From Heligmosomoides polygyrus polygyrus (taxonomy: Eukaryota; Nematoda; Chromadorea; Rhabditida; Heligmosomidae), in contig OX377203.1 in the NCBI GenBank assembly GCA_947396885.1, positions 21,889,253 to 21,953,252 of the forward strand: 64,000 bases of DNA. Reading direction: 5' to 3'. Positions 20,802 to 34,300 of this stretch are shown piece by piece. Made by a program: the position numbers and the translations under genes. How positions within the stretch are numbered: the stretch's first letter is position 1; each line of letters starts with the position of its first letter. Under the pieces are notes generated by a model, which searched no databases, had not been told where the DNA came from, and saw nothing but the letters and a program-made list of their open reading frames with translations.

Positions 20802-23304
20802 GACGCGGATACACACCACTATACTACCGAGGAATTTTTAAAAAAATTTCCACGGATCTCCCTCGATAGAGAGCTTTCGGGCTCTCTTGTTAAGAGGGAT
20901 CTCGGGCCGCTTGTCGCAGGGCCACTTGGCGCGTCCCCGGGTGGTGGATAGGGGAACTAAACGCGAACCAAATGCGACGGTGTACTGCCCAGAGACGCAG
21001 GTGGGATGCAGGGGATGGACTCCTTGCTCCTGCTGTGTAGGCTCGACGCGTTCCTTGTGCCTGGGAGCGGCATGTTCGTCACAGTGTGCGTGGATGTGTC
21101 CGTGACTGTGCGGATTGTAACTGTGTCGGCCCGGCCAAAAGCTTGCACTCGGTAGACTGGGAGTACATCGTAAGGCGATTCGAGGCCTCCTCAAAAGTCT
21201 CGCCCCGTCCCTTCGGGCAGTCTGGCTGGCTGCCCGGAGTACCCCGCCCGCACGACAGAGCCTGACTAGCTACCCGTGTTGTATTCCAGTCAAACACAGC
21301 AGCACTAAAGGGCCTCATTCCCTTGACCCCGAAAGAGCCCCCATTTCTGCAGCGATGGGAAGGACGAGTACGGAGAGGCTGCTAAAATCTCAGGGCCTAA
21401 CCAGGCTGCGCAAACTGAGAAGGACTAGGATGACGATCTGTACTTACAACGCCCGCACGCTTGCATCGGAAGCATCCGTCGAGGACCTGATGATGCAAGC
21501 CAGGAAGATCAAGTACGACGTCATCGGACTGACCGAGACGAGAAGACACCACCCCCTACACGCCGCCTACGACTCCGGAGAAGAACAGTTCCTCGGAACA
21601 TGCGACAGCAGGGGAGTAGGCGGCGTTGGTGTCCTCGTCAACACGCACTTGGCCATGAACATCGATTCGTACGAGTCTCTGACAAGCCGAATCGGACGTC
21701 TGCGACTGAAGCGATGTGGTTCCGTGCCAGCTTTGACTGTGTACGTCGCGTATGCCTCAACATCCGACTACGACGACGAAGAGGTCGAAGCCTTCTACGG
21801 GAAGCTGGAGAAGTTCTATAAGGAAGATCACACCTTCTACAAGATGATCGTCGGTGACTTCAACGCCAAGATCGGACCGCGAAGGTCGCCGGAAGAACTT
21901 CACATCGGAACCCACGGTTTGGAGTGGAACGAGCAAGGTGAAAAGCTGTCTGAGTTTATCATGTCGACCAAGACCATCCATGGAAACTCGCAGTTCCAGA
22001 AGCCTCCCTCCCTACGATGGACCTGGGAATCTCCCGGTGGCCAGTTTCACAACGAGATCGACCACATCATCTTCAATCGCAAGTATTGCCTGACCGACGT
22101 CTCCGATGTCCCCAAGTTCTACACGGGATCGGACCACCGCCTCCTTCGCGCAAGATTCCGCTTTTCGCGTCAAGGAGAGAGGGCCGCGAAGTTCAAGAAG
22201 AGGAGTCCCAGAACGACCATCAACTGGGACATCTACACCTCTCTTGCCGGCCTTTGGGAAGATGCCGTCATGGACAACGTCGACGAGGAATACGACCGCT
22301 TCGTGCACTGCCTCCACGATAGTGCTAAGGAAGCTGAGAGCTTGAAGACCACCAAGAGACGTCTGTCTCCGGAAACTCTTGAGCTGATACGCCAGCGTGG
22401 AGCAGAACCTGCGTCAGGCAACTACCAACTGACGTCCGAGCATGCGAAGCTATGCAGAGCGGCGATAAAGGATGATCTTAAGGAGAGAAGGGCGGAAGTG
22501 TTGGCATCGGCCAGGCGGAGCGAATGCTGGCCGACTTCGATCGTGTATGTGGGAACGTTGGACTGCAGCTGAATCTTACGAAGACGATGTTCATAAGGAA
22601 CGGATGGGTTTCTGATGCCCCATTCTCGCTCAACGGAACGAACATCTCCGAATGCTCCAGCTATGTGTATCTGGGTCGCGAAGTCAACATGGCCAACGAC
22701 CTAGCACCAGAGCTGAGCAGGAGGAAAAGAGCGGCTTGGGGAGCTTTCAAGAGCGTCGAAGAAGTCGCGAAGAAGACGAAGAACGTCCGACTCCGTGCCC
22801 ACCTATTTGACTCCACTGTTCTTCCTGCCCTAACATACGCCTCAGAGACCTGGGCTATACGAAAGCAGGATGAACACGCGATCAGCGTCGCGCAGCGTGG
22901 AATTGAGAGGACGATGCTCGGAGTGACACGACTCACGTAAGTGAGAGAAGGCCTCCGGAGTTCCGAGCTTCGCCGACGTTCGAAGATCAGAGACGCTGTC
23001 GCGTGGGCCAAGTTGACGAAAATTAGGTGGGCCGGCCACATAATGCGCTTCACAGACACCCGCTGGACGAGAGCCATCACCGACTGGATTCCGCGGGATG
23101 TCAAAAGAACACCGGGACGCCCACCAACGCGTTGGTCGGACTTCTTCGTTATAGCTCTGAACGACCGATATGACGCTCTTCGTGTCCCTCGAGCGAGGAG
23201 GATCCATTGGAGCACTCTGGCACGCGACAGGGACGAATGGAGACGCTGCTGGCACTCGCTCGAGCAATTCGATGATCAACGGGACGACAGGCGACAGGTG
23301 ACAG
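20802..23304 (+). mobile_element. RTE-type non-LTR retrotransposon, internally deleted copy
   Basis: A 10-bp direct repeat GTTATTTTTT flanks it (20792-20801 and 23305-23314), probably the target-site duplication. It has a 5' leader of about 550 bp, an APE-type endonuclease ORF, then the end of the reverse transcriptase and the C-terminal region. The central RT, including the catalytic motif, is missing between 22505 and 22513. The 3' end has short GACAGGTGACAGGT-type repeats, as in RTE elements. Compare the copy at 34091-36714, which retains the deleted part. Confidence 0.88.
21355..23290 (+). pseudogene. RTE endonuclease/reverse transcriptase ORF, broken
   Basis: The first 385 or so residues (21355-22505) are an open APE-type endonuclease: [32 protein letters not shown] and [12 protein letters not shown] cover the metal-binding and catalytic motifs. 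After the deletion the frame shifts. The remaining RT thumb and C-terminal domain continue from 22513 ([33 protein letters not shown]) to a TAA at 22938-22940, where the other copy has CAA. The same frame then goes on ([31 protein letters not shown]) to near 23290. Dead by deletion plus nonsense, although the endonuclease part looks intact. Confidence 0.88.
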
Positions 23305-23469
23305 GTTATTTTTTATGTGCATTTTATGATTTATTTGGTTCAGGCAGCTGTTTCTACTAAAGCCCTTAGCATTTGCATCTCACAATTGCAGCAAAAACAT
23401 GATTTTTAGGCAGACCAACAATTTATAGTTTCCTTAATGAACTGAACAACAATAGGAAATTCTTCAAGC

Positions 23470-23673
23470 GGTACTAAGCGGGCTGGTGCCCGTTCCATGA
23501 TGAGACCATGATTGTGGAACGCTCAAATAAACATGGTTTCTGTGCTTTCCTCCGTTGACACGGAGGAGAGCACAAAACTAGGCAAGGCAGGGAACTCCGG
23601 GGTGTGGTTGATCTAACTCACCCGTTTTGAGCCACCTTTACGGTGTATAGCGGGCGCCAGCCCGCTTAGTGCC
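23470..23673. mobile_element. 204-bp hAT-type MITE
   Basis: Terminal inverted repeats GG(T/C)ACTAAGCGGGCTGG and onward for about 23 bp, two mismatches. An 8-bp direct repeat CTTCAAGC flanks it (23462-23469 and 23674-23681), the duplication length typical of hAT elements. No coding content. Confidence 0.85.
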
Positions 23674-24007
23674 CTTCAAGCCATTCTGAGGTGCACTCAT
23701 CACAACAAATGTATCATCTACAAGTGTGCTTTTTAAACTGTCATAAGGAAACACACAAATCTATTCAGACACTGCCAGACCAACTCGTAGCTCCTTAGAA
23801 GTCAGCCACTTATTTGTACACTACATGGATCACCTCTGGCTCAATGAAGCTGTGTGTAGAATTTTCCATCCATCGTTTTTTAAAGCTCCATCAGGGGACT
23901 TCACATGTTATTCACTTATCCAGATACTTCGGGGGCTTTATTCACTCTTGTAGGTAACAGCATCGCTATTTTTTCACCATCGTTCCATGATGAGTTCTGG
24001 GCCTTCA

Positions 24008-24186
24008 GGGGCCGGATTCATCAACGACTTACGTAACTTTAACGGAGAATTGTAAGCTTATCGAGCGATGTGGTGAGCGATAAGCCGCGTTATCTAAACT
24101 TTTAAGCGTGTTATCGGTCACCATATCGCTTGATAAGCTTACAATTCGCCGTTAAAGTTATGTAAGTCGTTGATGAATCCGGCCCC
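24008..24186. mobile_element. 179-bp palindromic MITE
   Basis: Arms starting GGGGCCGGATTCATCAACGA and its exact complement at the right end extend inward for about 70 bp with few mismatches. No coding content and no clear target duplication, so no superfamily is assigned. Confidence 0.85.
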
Positions 24187-24710
24187 AGGAATGACGCGTA
24201 GAGTTACAGCCGTGTCCTTCTATCAAATCCCCAAAAGCCGCATTTTTCCGGCTTTTGCGTCTCTTGGACATAACTCGCCTAAATTTTGTTCATTTCAAAA
24301 ACCAAGGATATATTTGAGCTAAGAAACTCGAGTTCTATCGTTTGATATACATATTTCGTATGGAGCAATGAAAATGTTCGAAATTGAAATTTTGCGCTCC
24401 ATTTCGAAGGGCGATCGCGGACAAGTTGTCGGTCGCGAACCACCGAAAACCGTTGCATGCTCACAATTCGTCTAATTTGAGTTTAATTTGAGGTCGACAT
24501 TTTTTATCTGTCCGCCGTCTTTCAAATTTTCGTTTTGAGGGCGACGTCCTATTCTTCTTGAATTCTAGCAAAGAATGGGAGGCAACACTCATCAAGCTAA
24601 GCGGTACAGAATAATAGTAAATTGAAAGAAGATACTACCCCACATACACAACAACGAGCCATTGTCCTGAATACACCACAGAAGTGCCATCTTTGCGATA
24701 GAGTAACGGG

Positions 24711-24932
<222 letters not shown>

Positions 24933-24936
24933 CAAA

Positions 24937-25770
24937 CTGATCTGGGATGTGCGGAAATTTTTTCGAGAAAAGCGGAACGAAAGAGCTCAAAAATGGGCGG
25001 AAATGGGAATAAGCGACACGGAACACAGACACGGAAACGGAAATCACGCAACATTCATTACTTCATTTGCTTTTTATAGACATGTCAGAATGGTGGTATT
25101 AAGGAAATTGCCATTAACAACCAATCAACAGGAAAAACATCATGCGGCTCTTCCACAACAACGCATAACAATGAAAGATTCTTGTATTCGTATCTTGCAC
25201 TAGGATGACTTTTCAAATATTACGAGTACAACAAATCAAAATTTATAAAAAATCATTCTGTAAGTAAGAAGAAAGTAGTTTAAACGCAATGAAGCTAGCA
25301 TTTGCGGACTAGTAAGATACCAGAGATGTCGCCACTTTAGCACTTAAACGGTCATATAGAAAGTTCCGTATGGAAAGCACTGTTAGCAACCTAAGATTCA
25401 TTATAGAACTCTCAGCTAGAACCCAGACATAGGATTATTAGGGCAATTAAGTAGAAGCATGCTACGGCTGAGGAATTAGATGCTTATTCGAACACTCTGG
25501 ACAGATACTCTCATCTAGCGAGGTAGCGCACCTCTTGCCGCTGACAATCGACGCTTCTTTGCGTGGAATATTGAACCGTGTTTCCTAAAAAAGAATCCAA
25601 GCTTGTCATCACACTGTTCCAACAGCAGGATGCACACCAATAATTTAAGAACAGCCAACATTGATCAAAAAATGTATTCCAAGTTGCCTCATGTACCTTA
25701 GCACATTCCAGATTATGAAATACTGCTTTCGAATAATACCAAACTGAAGAGCATTCAATGGTTTCCATTC
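24937..25770 (+). repeat. Dispersed repeat R5, copy 1
   Basis: Shares ordered blocks with 42250-43200: CACGGAAACGGAAAT, TCATGCGGCTCTTCC-like, CTTGTATTCGTAT-like, AAGATACCAGAGATGTCGCC, GTTAGCAACCTAAGA, AGCATGCT and AAAAAGAATCCAA. No coding content; the class is unknown. Confidence 0.7.
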
Positions 25771-26884
25771 AAACCTCGAACGTACATCTTAAATAACCCA
25801 CTTCTGGTGCTCGACTGCTCTCAATTCGAAGGATACGATTATAGCCAACGACGAATCCGCGGAAATAAAGAAAACTGTGGTGAGCAAATTTCTTCTTGTG
25901 CTTGTCGTTTTGTACAAAGAAAAGGAGTAATTGCTTTGTTTTGAACCGGTGCTTAGTTCTCCAATTCTCTCTATGATTCCGTCCAACGTTGTGCAGTTCG
26001 TTTTCTGTTATTTTCTAAGCAGTTGTTTGTACATTATCGATGGAAATTCTGGCAAATTTTGCGGAACAGAGCTGGAGTAGTGGAGATAACATTTTTCCAA
26101 AAATTTCCTTAGCGCTCTCAAACTTGGTAGCTGATAAGGCATCAAAAAGTGATGAGAAATGGACCATGAAGGTGCTGGCGAATGGACCGTAAAGGTGCCC
26201 TACCGCAAACTAGGCGAGCAAGCAAAACAGCGTCACATATTATCAGGCTGAACGGATTTTTGCGCTATCAGTCCATTTTTTTCAATATTCTCAAGTGTTT
26301 TTAGTTCAGTTTTCCAGAAATGCTTCATTGTTAGCACAAACATAATTCAAATCAATAACTCCACCACTTGAGCAATAACATTTTTCACAATGTCTGAAAA
26401 TGCATAGAGAATAAAACCATAAGTTAGTAGTTGCTCTGAAGGCGCAGGATGAAAAGCTTCTTAAGACGTGAAGTAACTAGTACAATACCGGTGACTATTT
26501 TTGGATTTTGGGGGAATAAACACAAAAAACCGCCGCTTTCCCATAACCCCGTTCAAGGTGGCCTACCCAAAAAAAATGTTACCATCCAAATCCAATCTGA
26601 GTGTCTATCTAATAGTTAGGTGTCATCCACTAGCTTAGGAAAGAAACAGATTCGGTGGCTCCTAAAACCTGGACGGTGGTGACCCCAACTGCCGCTCGAG
26701 ATAATTGTACCGACAGAGTCAAGATTTTATAGGTCTCATATCTTTTCTTCTAAAACCACTGCAAATTATCCACATCGTTGGATACATTGCTCAGTTTAAA
26801 TTTGGATGGCAACGTATATATTTTGAATAGGCCACTCTGAAAGGAGTTATGGATACACTGCGAAAACGCCGGTTTTTTTGCTCC
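25771..26884. other. Spacer before mariner, nothing recognised
   Basis: No gene exon or element motif recognised. The signal-peptide exon expected for gene B was sought here without success. Confidence 0.45.
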
Positions 26885-26886
26885 TA

Positions 26887-28195
26887 TTAGGTTGTAACGA
26901 AATAAATGGCACTGAACCACTGTAAATTTAAACAGTTGATATATTGGCTTGTAGGCAAGTGTATTAATCGAAATAAAAACCTTCTGATTCTAGACATCTT
27001 TGCCAACGTGACACAAGCTTTTTTATCCCAGTAGCATAAAAATCAGAAGTTCTGGAATTGACGAAATCTTCGAAGGCACTTTCGGCATCATGTTGGTATT
27101 TGAATATTTTCCCTACCAAGAAGTCGCCAAGATGCTTGAAGAAATGGTAGTCTGTTGGGGAGAGGTTGGGCGAAAACGGAGGATGTGGTAGAGTTTCAAT
27201 GCTCAGCTCATTCAATTTCTGCAACGTCATTCGTGCTACATGGGGGCGAGCATTGTCGTGCAGGAGAACTCGCCTTCGGTTTACCAAGGCCGGCCGGGTA
27301 TCCTTCAACTTTTTCATCATTTCTTCAATTTCAATGCAGTACTTCTCTGCCGTAATGGATTCACCGGGAGGGAGGAAGCTGTGGTGAATAATTCCCAGCG
27401 AACACCACCATACTGTCACCATTACTTTCTTTTGGTGCAATTCCGGCTTCGCAAAAACCTTGGGGCCCTCATCGCTGTCCACCCACTGTGCCGATCGTCG
27501 CCTGTTGTCGTACATTATCCATTTCTCGTCACAGGTTACGATGCGATCAAGGAATGGGTCCGTTTCGTTCCGTAGAAGCAGCGCGGACGAGATCTCATAT
27601 CGTCGGTTTCTTTGCTCCTCAGACAGCTCGTGAGGCGCCCATCTTTCCAGCTTTTTGGTCTTTCCAATTTCCTTCAGATGCCGGGCAGCTGTGTTGCGAC
27701 TGACTCCAAGAAACTTCGCTATCTCCCTGGTACCTTTGTGTGGATCCTCCTCTACCACATCTCTCAGTTTGTCCTCATCAACATCACTATGCCTCCCACG
27801 ACCTTCATGTTCTTCCAAGCTCTCATCTCCATTTCGGAACTTCTGATACCAACGATACGCCGTCCGAATTGTGGAACATCCTTGACCGAATGCGGCGTTG
27901 ATCTTCTCGTCCGCCTCCTTAGGCTGTAGTGCCCAGCTTGAATTCATACAAGTATGTAGTGCCCAGCTTGAATTCATACAAGTAAATGCCTCGGATTACC
28001 CTTTTGTCCATCTGCAAAAAAGTCAATAAAACTCTAAAGTTTACCACTTTTACATAGAAAATTTGATACTCTCCGGTAGAGCAAAGTTTGCGCTTCTAAA
28101 TGATGTGCCACATGTTACGGTTTGTTCTTGATCAAACGCGTAATGACGCGCCAAAAAATGGCGCGAGCCACTGCCTTTAATTCGTTACAACCTAA
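26887..28195 (-). mobile_element. Nearly complete mariner transposon
   Basis: 1,309 bp with terminal repeats TTAGGTTGTAACGAA(A/T)TAAA at both ends and TA on each flank (26885-26886 and 28196-28197). It carries one transposase frame on the minus strand. The size, termini and target are standard for mariner. The good condition of the coding region suggests a younger insertion than the other mariner relics here. Confidence 0.95.
26964..28011 (-). pseudogene. Mariner transposase, one frameshift from intact
   Basis: About 325 residues run open from the helix-turn-helix (STIRTAYRWYQKFRNGDESL) through [38 protein letters not shown] and PPFSPNLSPTDYHFFKHL to the usual end GFYFD. The catalytic set is D,D34D, counted between HDN and TDY. 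The natural start is the ATG at 28011-28009, giving MDKRVIRGIYLYEFKLGTT. After it, a 30-bp tandem duplication is followed by one extra base (GCCTAAG where GCTAAG is expected), which puts a TAA in frame. The remainder is open in the next frame. Confidence 0.92.
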
Positions 28196-28357
28196 TATTT
28201 AAACATTTTTTCTTTTTTTGACAAGGCAGGAGCGGTATTGTACTTAGCCAAATAGTACGACGATGTGTGAGGAAAGAATAGGAAAGTTCTGTCTGACATG
28301 ATAGTAATTTGACTGTTGATGCTATTGATTTGCGGCGATTTAGAAACGTTTCTTCAG

Positions 28358-31300
28358 GTTGCGAACTCGATGGACCGCTCACTGAGGCCATCACACGGAA
28401 GCTGGAGGACAACTGCAGTGCAATATACGGAAAATTCGAGATCTCAGAAGATGACCCTCCTGACTACAACACATTAGTACAAAAATTTGGCAACGCACAA
28501 GAACACTCCGGCGAAATTTCTATCACGAACTCGAATTTTGACGACTTGGCTTTTTTCCGCAGTTTGAACAACATACATGTTTATTATAATGTATACGGTA
28601 AACTTCATATTTTACCACAATACGTTTGAGAATTTAGCGCATGTCTTCCTGGAGTTTACTGATTCAGATAAGTTCGTGGAAAAATTCCTTCGTATTGAAA
28701 ACAATTTACAACTGAAGCGGCTCGGCTGGGACAGTCTGGAGGTATGAATTGATCTCGCTCACATCAGATGTTATCGTAGAGCTCATTGTATGAAATAATC
28801 CGTCCAAAGTTCATTAATTTGATTATCCTTTTAAAGGACAAAGGATAAAGGACGGCGTTATTCAATCCCCTTTGGGATGCGCCACGCATTCTACTTCTGC
28901 AGGATGTCGTGGAGGCGAGGATTGGATAACGCCTTCCTTTATCCTTTTTATCCTTTATCCTTTTAAAAGGAAATACCGAGAGGAGGTCCTAAACGATGTT
29001 GCGCTAGAAATGTCTTAGCCACTTTTTACATTTGAAGGGAGTCCACAGGCATTCATAAATAGCATCAAATCTTTCAGACTCAGGTCTGAGCTGATTCTCT
29101 CTTTCTCTTGAGTGACATCCAGAAGAGCGCTTCTGAATGAAGTACTGAGAGAAATTGCTGTGAAGAGAGCTGCTCAGCTAGATGGAAAAGGAAAGTGCAA
29201 AGCTAGACGAACAAGTTGGAACAAAAAAGACAACTAATTGATTGAAACTCAAAAGTTTCAAGGATCATGCTGCATCCGTCAGTATAGGTCCATCATTACT
29301 ACGTGGGAATCCCATCAGTGCACGCAATAGTGAATTATAGAGGAGGTCTTCGGAAAACTCGCGACAATAGCACATGTGACGTTGGGCGCTTTATGCGCCT
29401 ACTTCTTAGTTTCCCTGATTTCAGTTCATTCCACTTGTTAAAAAAACGTTTTCTGAGCACTCAGGGACCGTTTCACAAAACCTTTTTGTGCAAAATTACT
29501 ATCAGTTCCACGTTGTTCTAGTGGACGTATCCGCCCCGCAAGATACAACACATGTAAGCATTTGGTCATATTTAGCAAGACCAGTATATCAGCACGAGTT
29601 AAATACAACCTTTAATGTAGCAATTCTTCTCAGGTAGTCATATTATCAACAATCGTCATTTCCGGCAATCCCTATCTGTGTTTTCCATCAAAGGAGATAA
29701 AGAGCCTGATCACCTCACGATATGTGCAAAAGCTTCACGGACGTATCTGCTATGGTGAGTTAACTAAACTCATGAATAATAGCCCTTCAAATTCCTATCG
29801 CTTTTTTACTTTAATGTACCTTTTGTTGAATGCTTCAGCCCTGTTTGTGATATGCCGGCAGCAGAGCTTGCGGGTGCCGCGGACCCGCCATAACAACGGA
29901 GGGTGGTGCGGCGCCGCGAGGGTTACTGTACGCAATACTTCGTACTTTTGTCGGTAGTTGCGACCTCTAAGAGTGTCAGAATGTAGTAAGCAAAACGATT
30001 TTTGTTTTGGTAAGAAGCGTTTTATAAGCAAACTTAAGAGATCTTGAGTGTAAGCCCCGAAATCTAATAGAAAACTCCTTATAACGCAACAGCTGTGTAC
30101 CATTTTGCGCTTGCTCTCACTTTTGTCGTTCTACCTCCACTAAAAGTTCCTCGTTTGACAGGCAGCTGGAAGTTAATGTGGTAGCACTTGTGATGACGGC
30201 ATTCCCTCCGATGCCTTGTTGACTCTGTCCGATGCAGTTATACTAAAAAGAACGATCTGCTTTGTTGTTGCATTTCTGTTCAAAGATTACCCCTAAACCA
30301 CACACGGCTAACTTGTGGCTGGCTGGAAGACCACGAAGTATTGTAATGCAATTAAGGTTACTTACCAGGCTGTCAAATAATTCCTATCCGAAAATTTTCA
30401 AAACTCTATAATTTTCCTTAGAAGTGTTATAATATCAGACAAGTGTAAGAGCCTTCTAGAAGGTTCTCCAGAGTTCCACGCTTGGGGTATAAGGCGCAGT
30501 CGCCGCGTCTAGCTACCAGTACAAGCTAAAATGGACCAAGGTCGAATTCGTACGTTCGTGTACTACGAGTGGCTGCTGGGCAACGACACGGGCACCGCGG
30601 TCGCCAACATCTGCAGGGCGTGCAAGGAGGATGCAGTGTCCCAACGCACAGTCAGGCGCTGGTTCAATCGTTTCGAGAGCGGCGACACGAGCCTCGAGAA
30701 CAGGGAACACCCGCTGTAGATCATGCTCTGCTGCTGGTGGGACGCCAAAGGCATGCTGTTCTTCGAGCTGCTCCCGTAAGACAGGACGGTCACCGCCTCC
30801 ATCTACACCGATCGGCTCGAGAAACTAGCCGCCGCCAACCGAGAAAAGCGTCCCCGACGGGCCTCGGTCCACCTGCTTCACGACAACGCGCGCCCCCACG
30901 TGGCGAAGGAGATCCAGCAGAAGTTGGCGACGCTCGGCTGGGAGACGGTTGCCTATCCGCCGTATTCCCCGGACCTCGCCCCCTCCGACTATCACTTGTT
31001 CCGCCCGCTGAAGCGCCATTTGGCCGGAAGAAAATTCACCAACTACGACAACCTCAAATCCGGCATCGCGGACTTCCTTGAGTCGCAGCCCCCGGAGTTC
31101 TGGGTGAAGGGCATCGGCGACCTGCCCAATTGATGGGTCACTGTTGTGGATAACTGTGGTGATTATGTTGTTGATTAGACTTGTTTTTCAATAAAGTTGA
31201 AAAAAATTAAAAATGGTGAAATTTTCGGACAAGAATTATTGGACAGCGTGGTAATATCGTTTTTTGCAGGATTCTATACGCCTCCATTTGTCGACACTTA

Positions 31301-34300
31301 CGGTGATTATATTGTTGGTTGTCAAGCCTCTTTATGTACAGAAATTATGCACCACCCTATTATATTCCTAGCATGTAGATTCGTTTAAAAAAATGTTTCC
31401 AAATAGATGAGCTATAATCGACCCCATCTATCACGCCCCCCGGCGGGTCTCATGAGCAGCTCCTGGCACTGCGGATGAGATTCGGGCGCCGCGAACTACG
31501 GCAGCCCTAGGCGACCTTTGTGACCAGTGGCTCCGCGTTAACTCGTCCGCGCCGCGGCTCCCACCACAATGACAGCGTGGGCCCTCACTGTGGTGGGAGC
31601 CATATGGATGAGTTCTCCGGGTGCTGCCGCGAGACATTGTAGAGGCCATACAGTTCGTTCACCTTCCGCATTATAATTAGAAAGCTGCAGATAACAACGG
31701 ACGTTCAAATGCGTCCTTCTTCCACAGCGGAAGGGCGGGTTGGCCTGAACGCAAGCCTGAAATGAAATCGATTTCTGGCGCTACCATTCCTATGGGCCGA
31801 CATCTACAAATTCTTCTTGTTAGAGTCACCATTACTGTACATGTTTCTAATAAGGTTCATCTTTAATTTTTTTAAACTTTTAATTGTCAAAAGTTGATAC
31901 GTAATACAACAGGATAGGACTACTGAGCCATTTGCGGGTAAAAGTACAAAAGCAAATTAAAAACAGAACGAAACCAATAAAGAAATAAAAATTGACCAAA
32001 AATAAAAAATAAAGAATAACAAAACTGCGCAGTAATCTAGCAACACGTCATGTAACGAATTATTTTGTGCCATTTAATCCTACCCAAGATGGGGGGCGTG
32101 CTCGGAATAACCCTTGTGCTAGAGTATCTCACAATGAGAAATATCCTTATAGCAGCCCTACTTGTTTTTTTCTTTCAAAGGATAAGCAGATTAGGATATC
32201 GTGTTTATGTTGTTTTTTGCAGTTTGGAATTGAAAATGTTTTCCTTAATAGATGGGACGGCAACCAATTAACCTGTGCATTCTAGCTTCTCTTTAAACAC
32301 AACAGAATGACCTAACGATTTTTCAACTTGTTAGCACAAAAAATCATGGTATCTTTGTAAAATCCTTTGTGTTGTTTCTCTTTCAGTAGTTTTTTCTCTT
32401 TCCTAAAAATATGTAAAGGTACATCTAATACGGGTATGTCTCCACATAGCCTATTTGCCGGTCATTACCCGGGAAAAATTTCAGAACGTAAAAAAATTTG
32501 ATGTATGTAATTGGATTTTCTCCAGACCTCGTTTTTTTCAATTTTGGCTCAAGTTTTATCCGTGTAATACACTAACGTAATACAGTCTGACAACAGGCAT
32601 ACCGCAGAACACTCGTTGGCTTTTTGAAAGTGTTTTCTTTATGATATTGTATATATTTGATATTGTACAAATATATAGTAATAATCATCTCTATAACTGA
32701 TGTCGATTAGATATGCATTGGGGCCCATTGCAGTGACGTCGGCGGGAGAAAACCTTCTCGTGCTATTGCCCCGTTCCTTGTGCTTGCATGTGTTCTGCCA
32801 AGGTTTTGTTTGTTTGATTTGTTGCGAAAAAGTTGTCGAAAACTTTCACTTTATGTCGCCCTTCAGATGAACCTACAGAGATAGGAGAGAATGGCGAGCT
32901 CTCGTGTCATATTGGTAACGACAGCTACCTGGCTGATGTTCCCGGTGGCTGTGACGAGCTTGTCGGACGGCTGACACTGGACCACAACGCTAACCCAGTA
33001 GAATTGTGGAAGCTATACAATATAACTACAATTTTTGGACAGCTCACTATCAAAAATACCTCGTTTATTGGCCTATCTGCTCTGTGGAAGCTTATGTGCG
33101 TTGTGAACCTATCAGGTAAGCATTTCTGTGAGCATACCTAATTTTAGCTGCTATTATTTTAATCAAAAGCGATGAACACGTTTAACAAGTTTGATTTTGC
33201 AGGCGCAGGATTTCGGCGCTGTTCGCAATTTTAAGCTTGACGTGTTCCCATTCATGATTTGACTCTGATTGTCAATCAAAAGAACATTTTGTATTGGAAA
33301 GAGTAATCCATACTTTCTGTGTTGAAGGGTTATGGTCACTTAAAAGCTCAGAGGAGCAGATGGCGTTCCAGAACGATCTGTTCACCTAATTGGCTGCATT
33401 TCTACAATTCTCTGTTTGTTTTATGCCTTTCGCTAACGCATGAGCTAATGAACATTGCTTTTTTTTCGAGGAATCAAAATGACTAAGGCTGGAATGTTTT
33501 TCCTTTTCCTTAATCACCTCAGGAAAGGAAAGGTTCTAAAGTTAAGGTCAGTTTTTGCTATACTATCTTGACAGGATGTAGGGAGAGCGGAGTCCAGATC
33601 ACAGTTAGTTTTCGATGAACGCTTTTTTAGAGACCTGAAAAAGATGTTAAAACGGGTGCGCAACAATCGTTAACTACTATGACAGCCTACGAGATGTGCT
33701 CGGTGGCACAGTCAGTAGGTGTGCCGCCTCATAGGAGCACAACGGTGGGCTTTTGAGCTCGAGACCGCGTACTGCAAACACTTTTTGTTGTTATTACGCG
33801 TTCTCATGATCAGGAGTCAGTTTTAGTTTATCAATGCTTACAACAAGCGAAGGCTGTCTATTTGAGTCTTCCTATTTGCTGGTTGTTCAACGATGCGTAT
33901 CTGTACCAACACCGTATCATACCATATCACCAATGATATCGTAACTGCTCACAAACACGCACACCGGTTGGATATTATGCACCCAGGCCATATTGGCACG
34001 TCAGTGCATTAACAATGTCGTTCTCACCTTATCGGGTTGTCGGCCGACTACTTTCCAAATTCACACCAGATTCCACTTCTCCGGGAGGTATCACCTGTAT
34101 CACCTGTCGTCCCGTTGATCATCGACTTGCTCGAGCGGGCGCCAGCAGCGTCTCCATTCGTCCCTGTCGCGTGCCAGAGTGGTCCAATGGATCCTCCTCG
34201 CTCGAGGGACACGAAGAGCGTCATATCGGTCGTTCAGGGCTTTCACGAAGAAGTCCGACCAACGCGTTGGTGGGCGTCCTGGTGTTCTTTTGACATCCCG

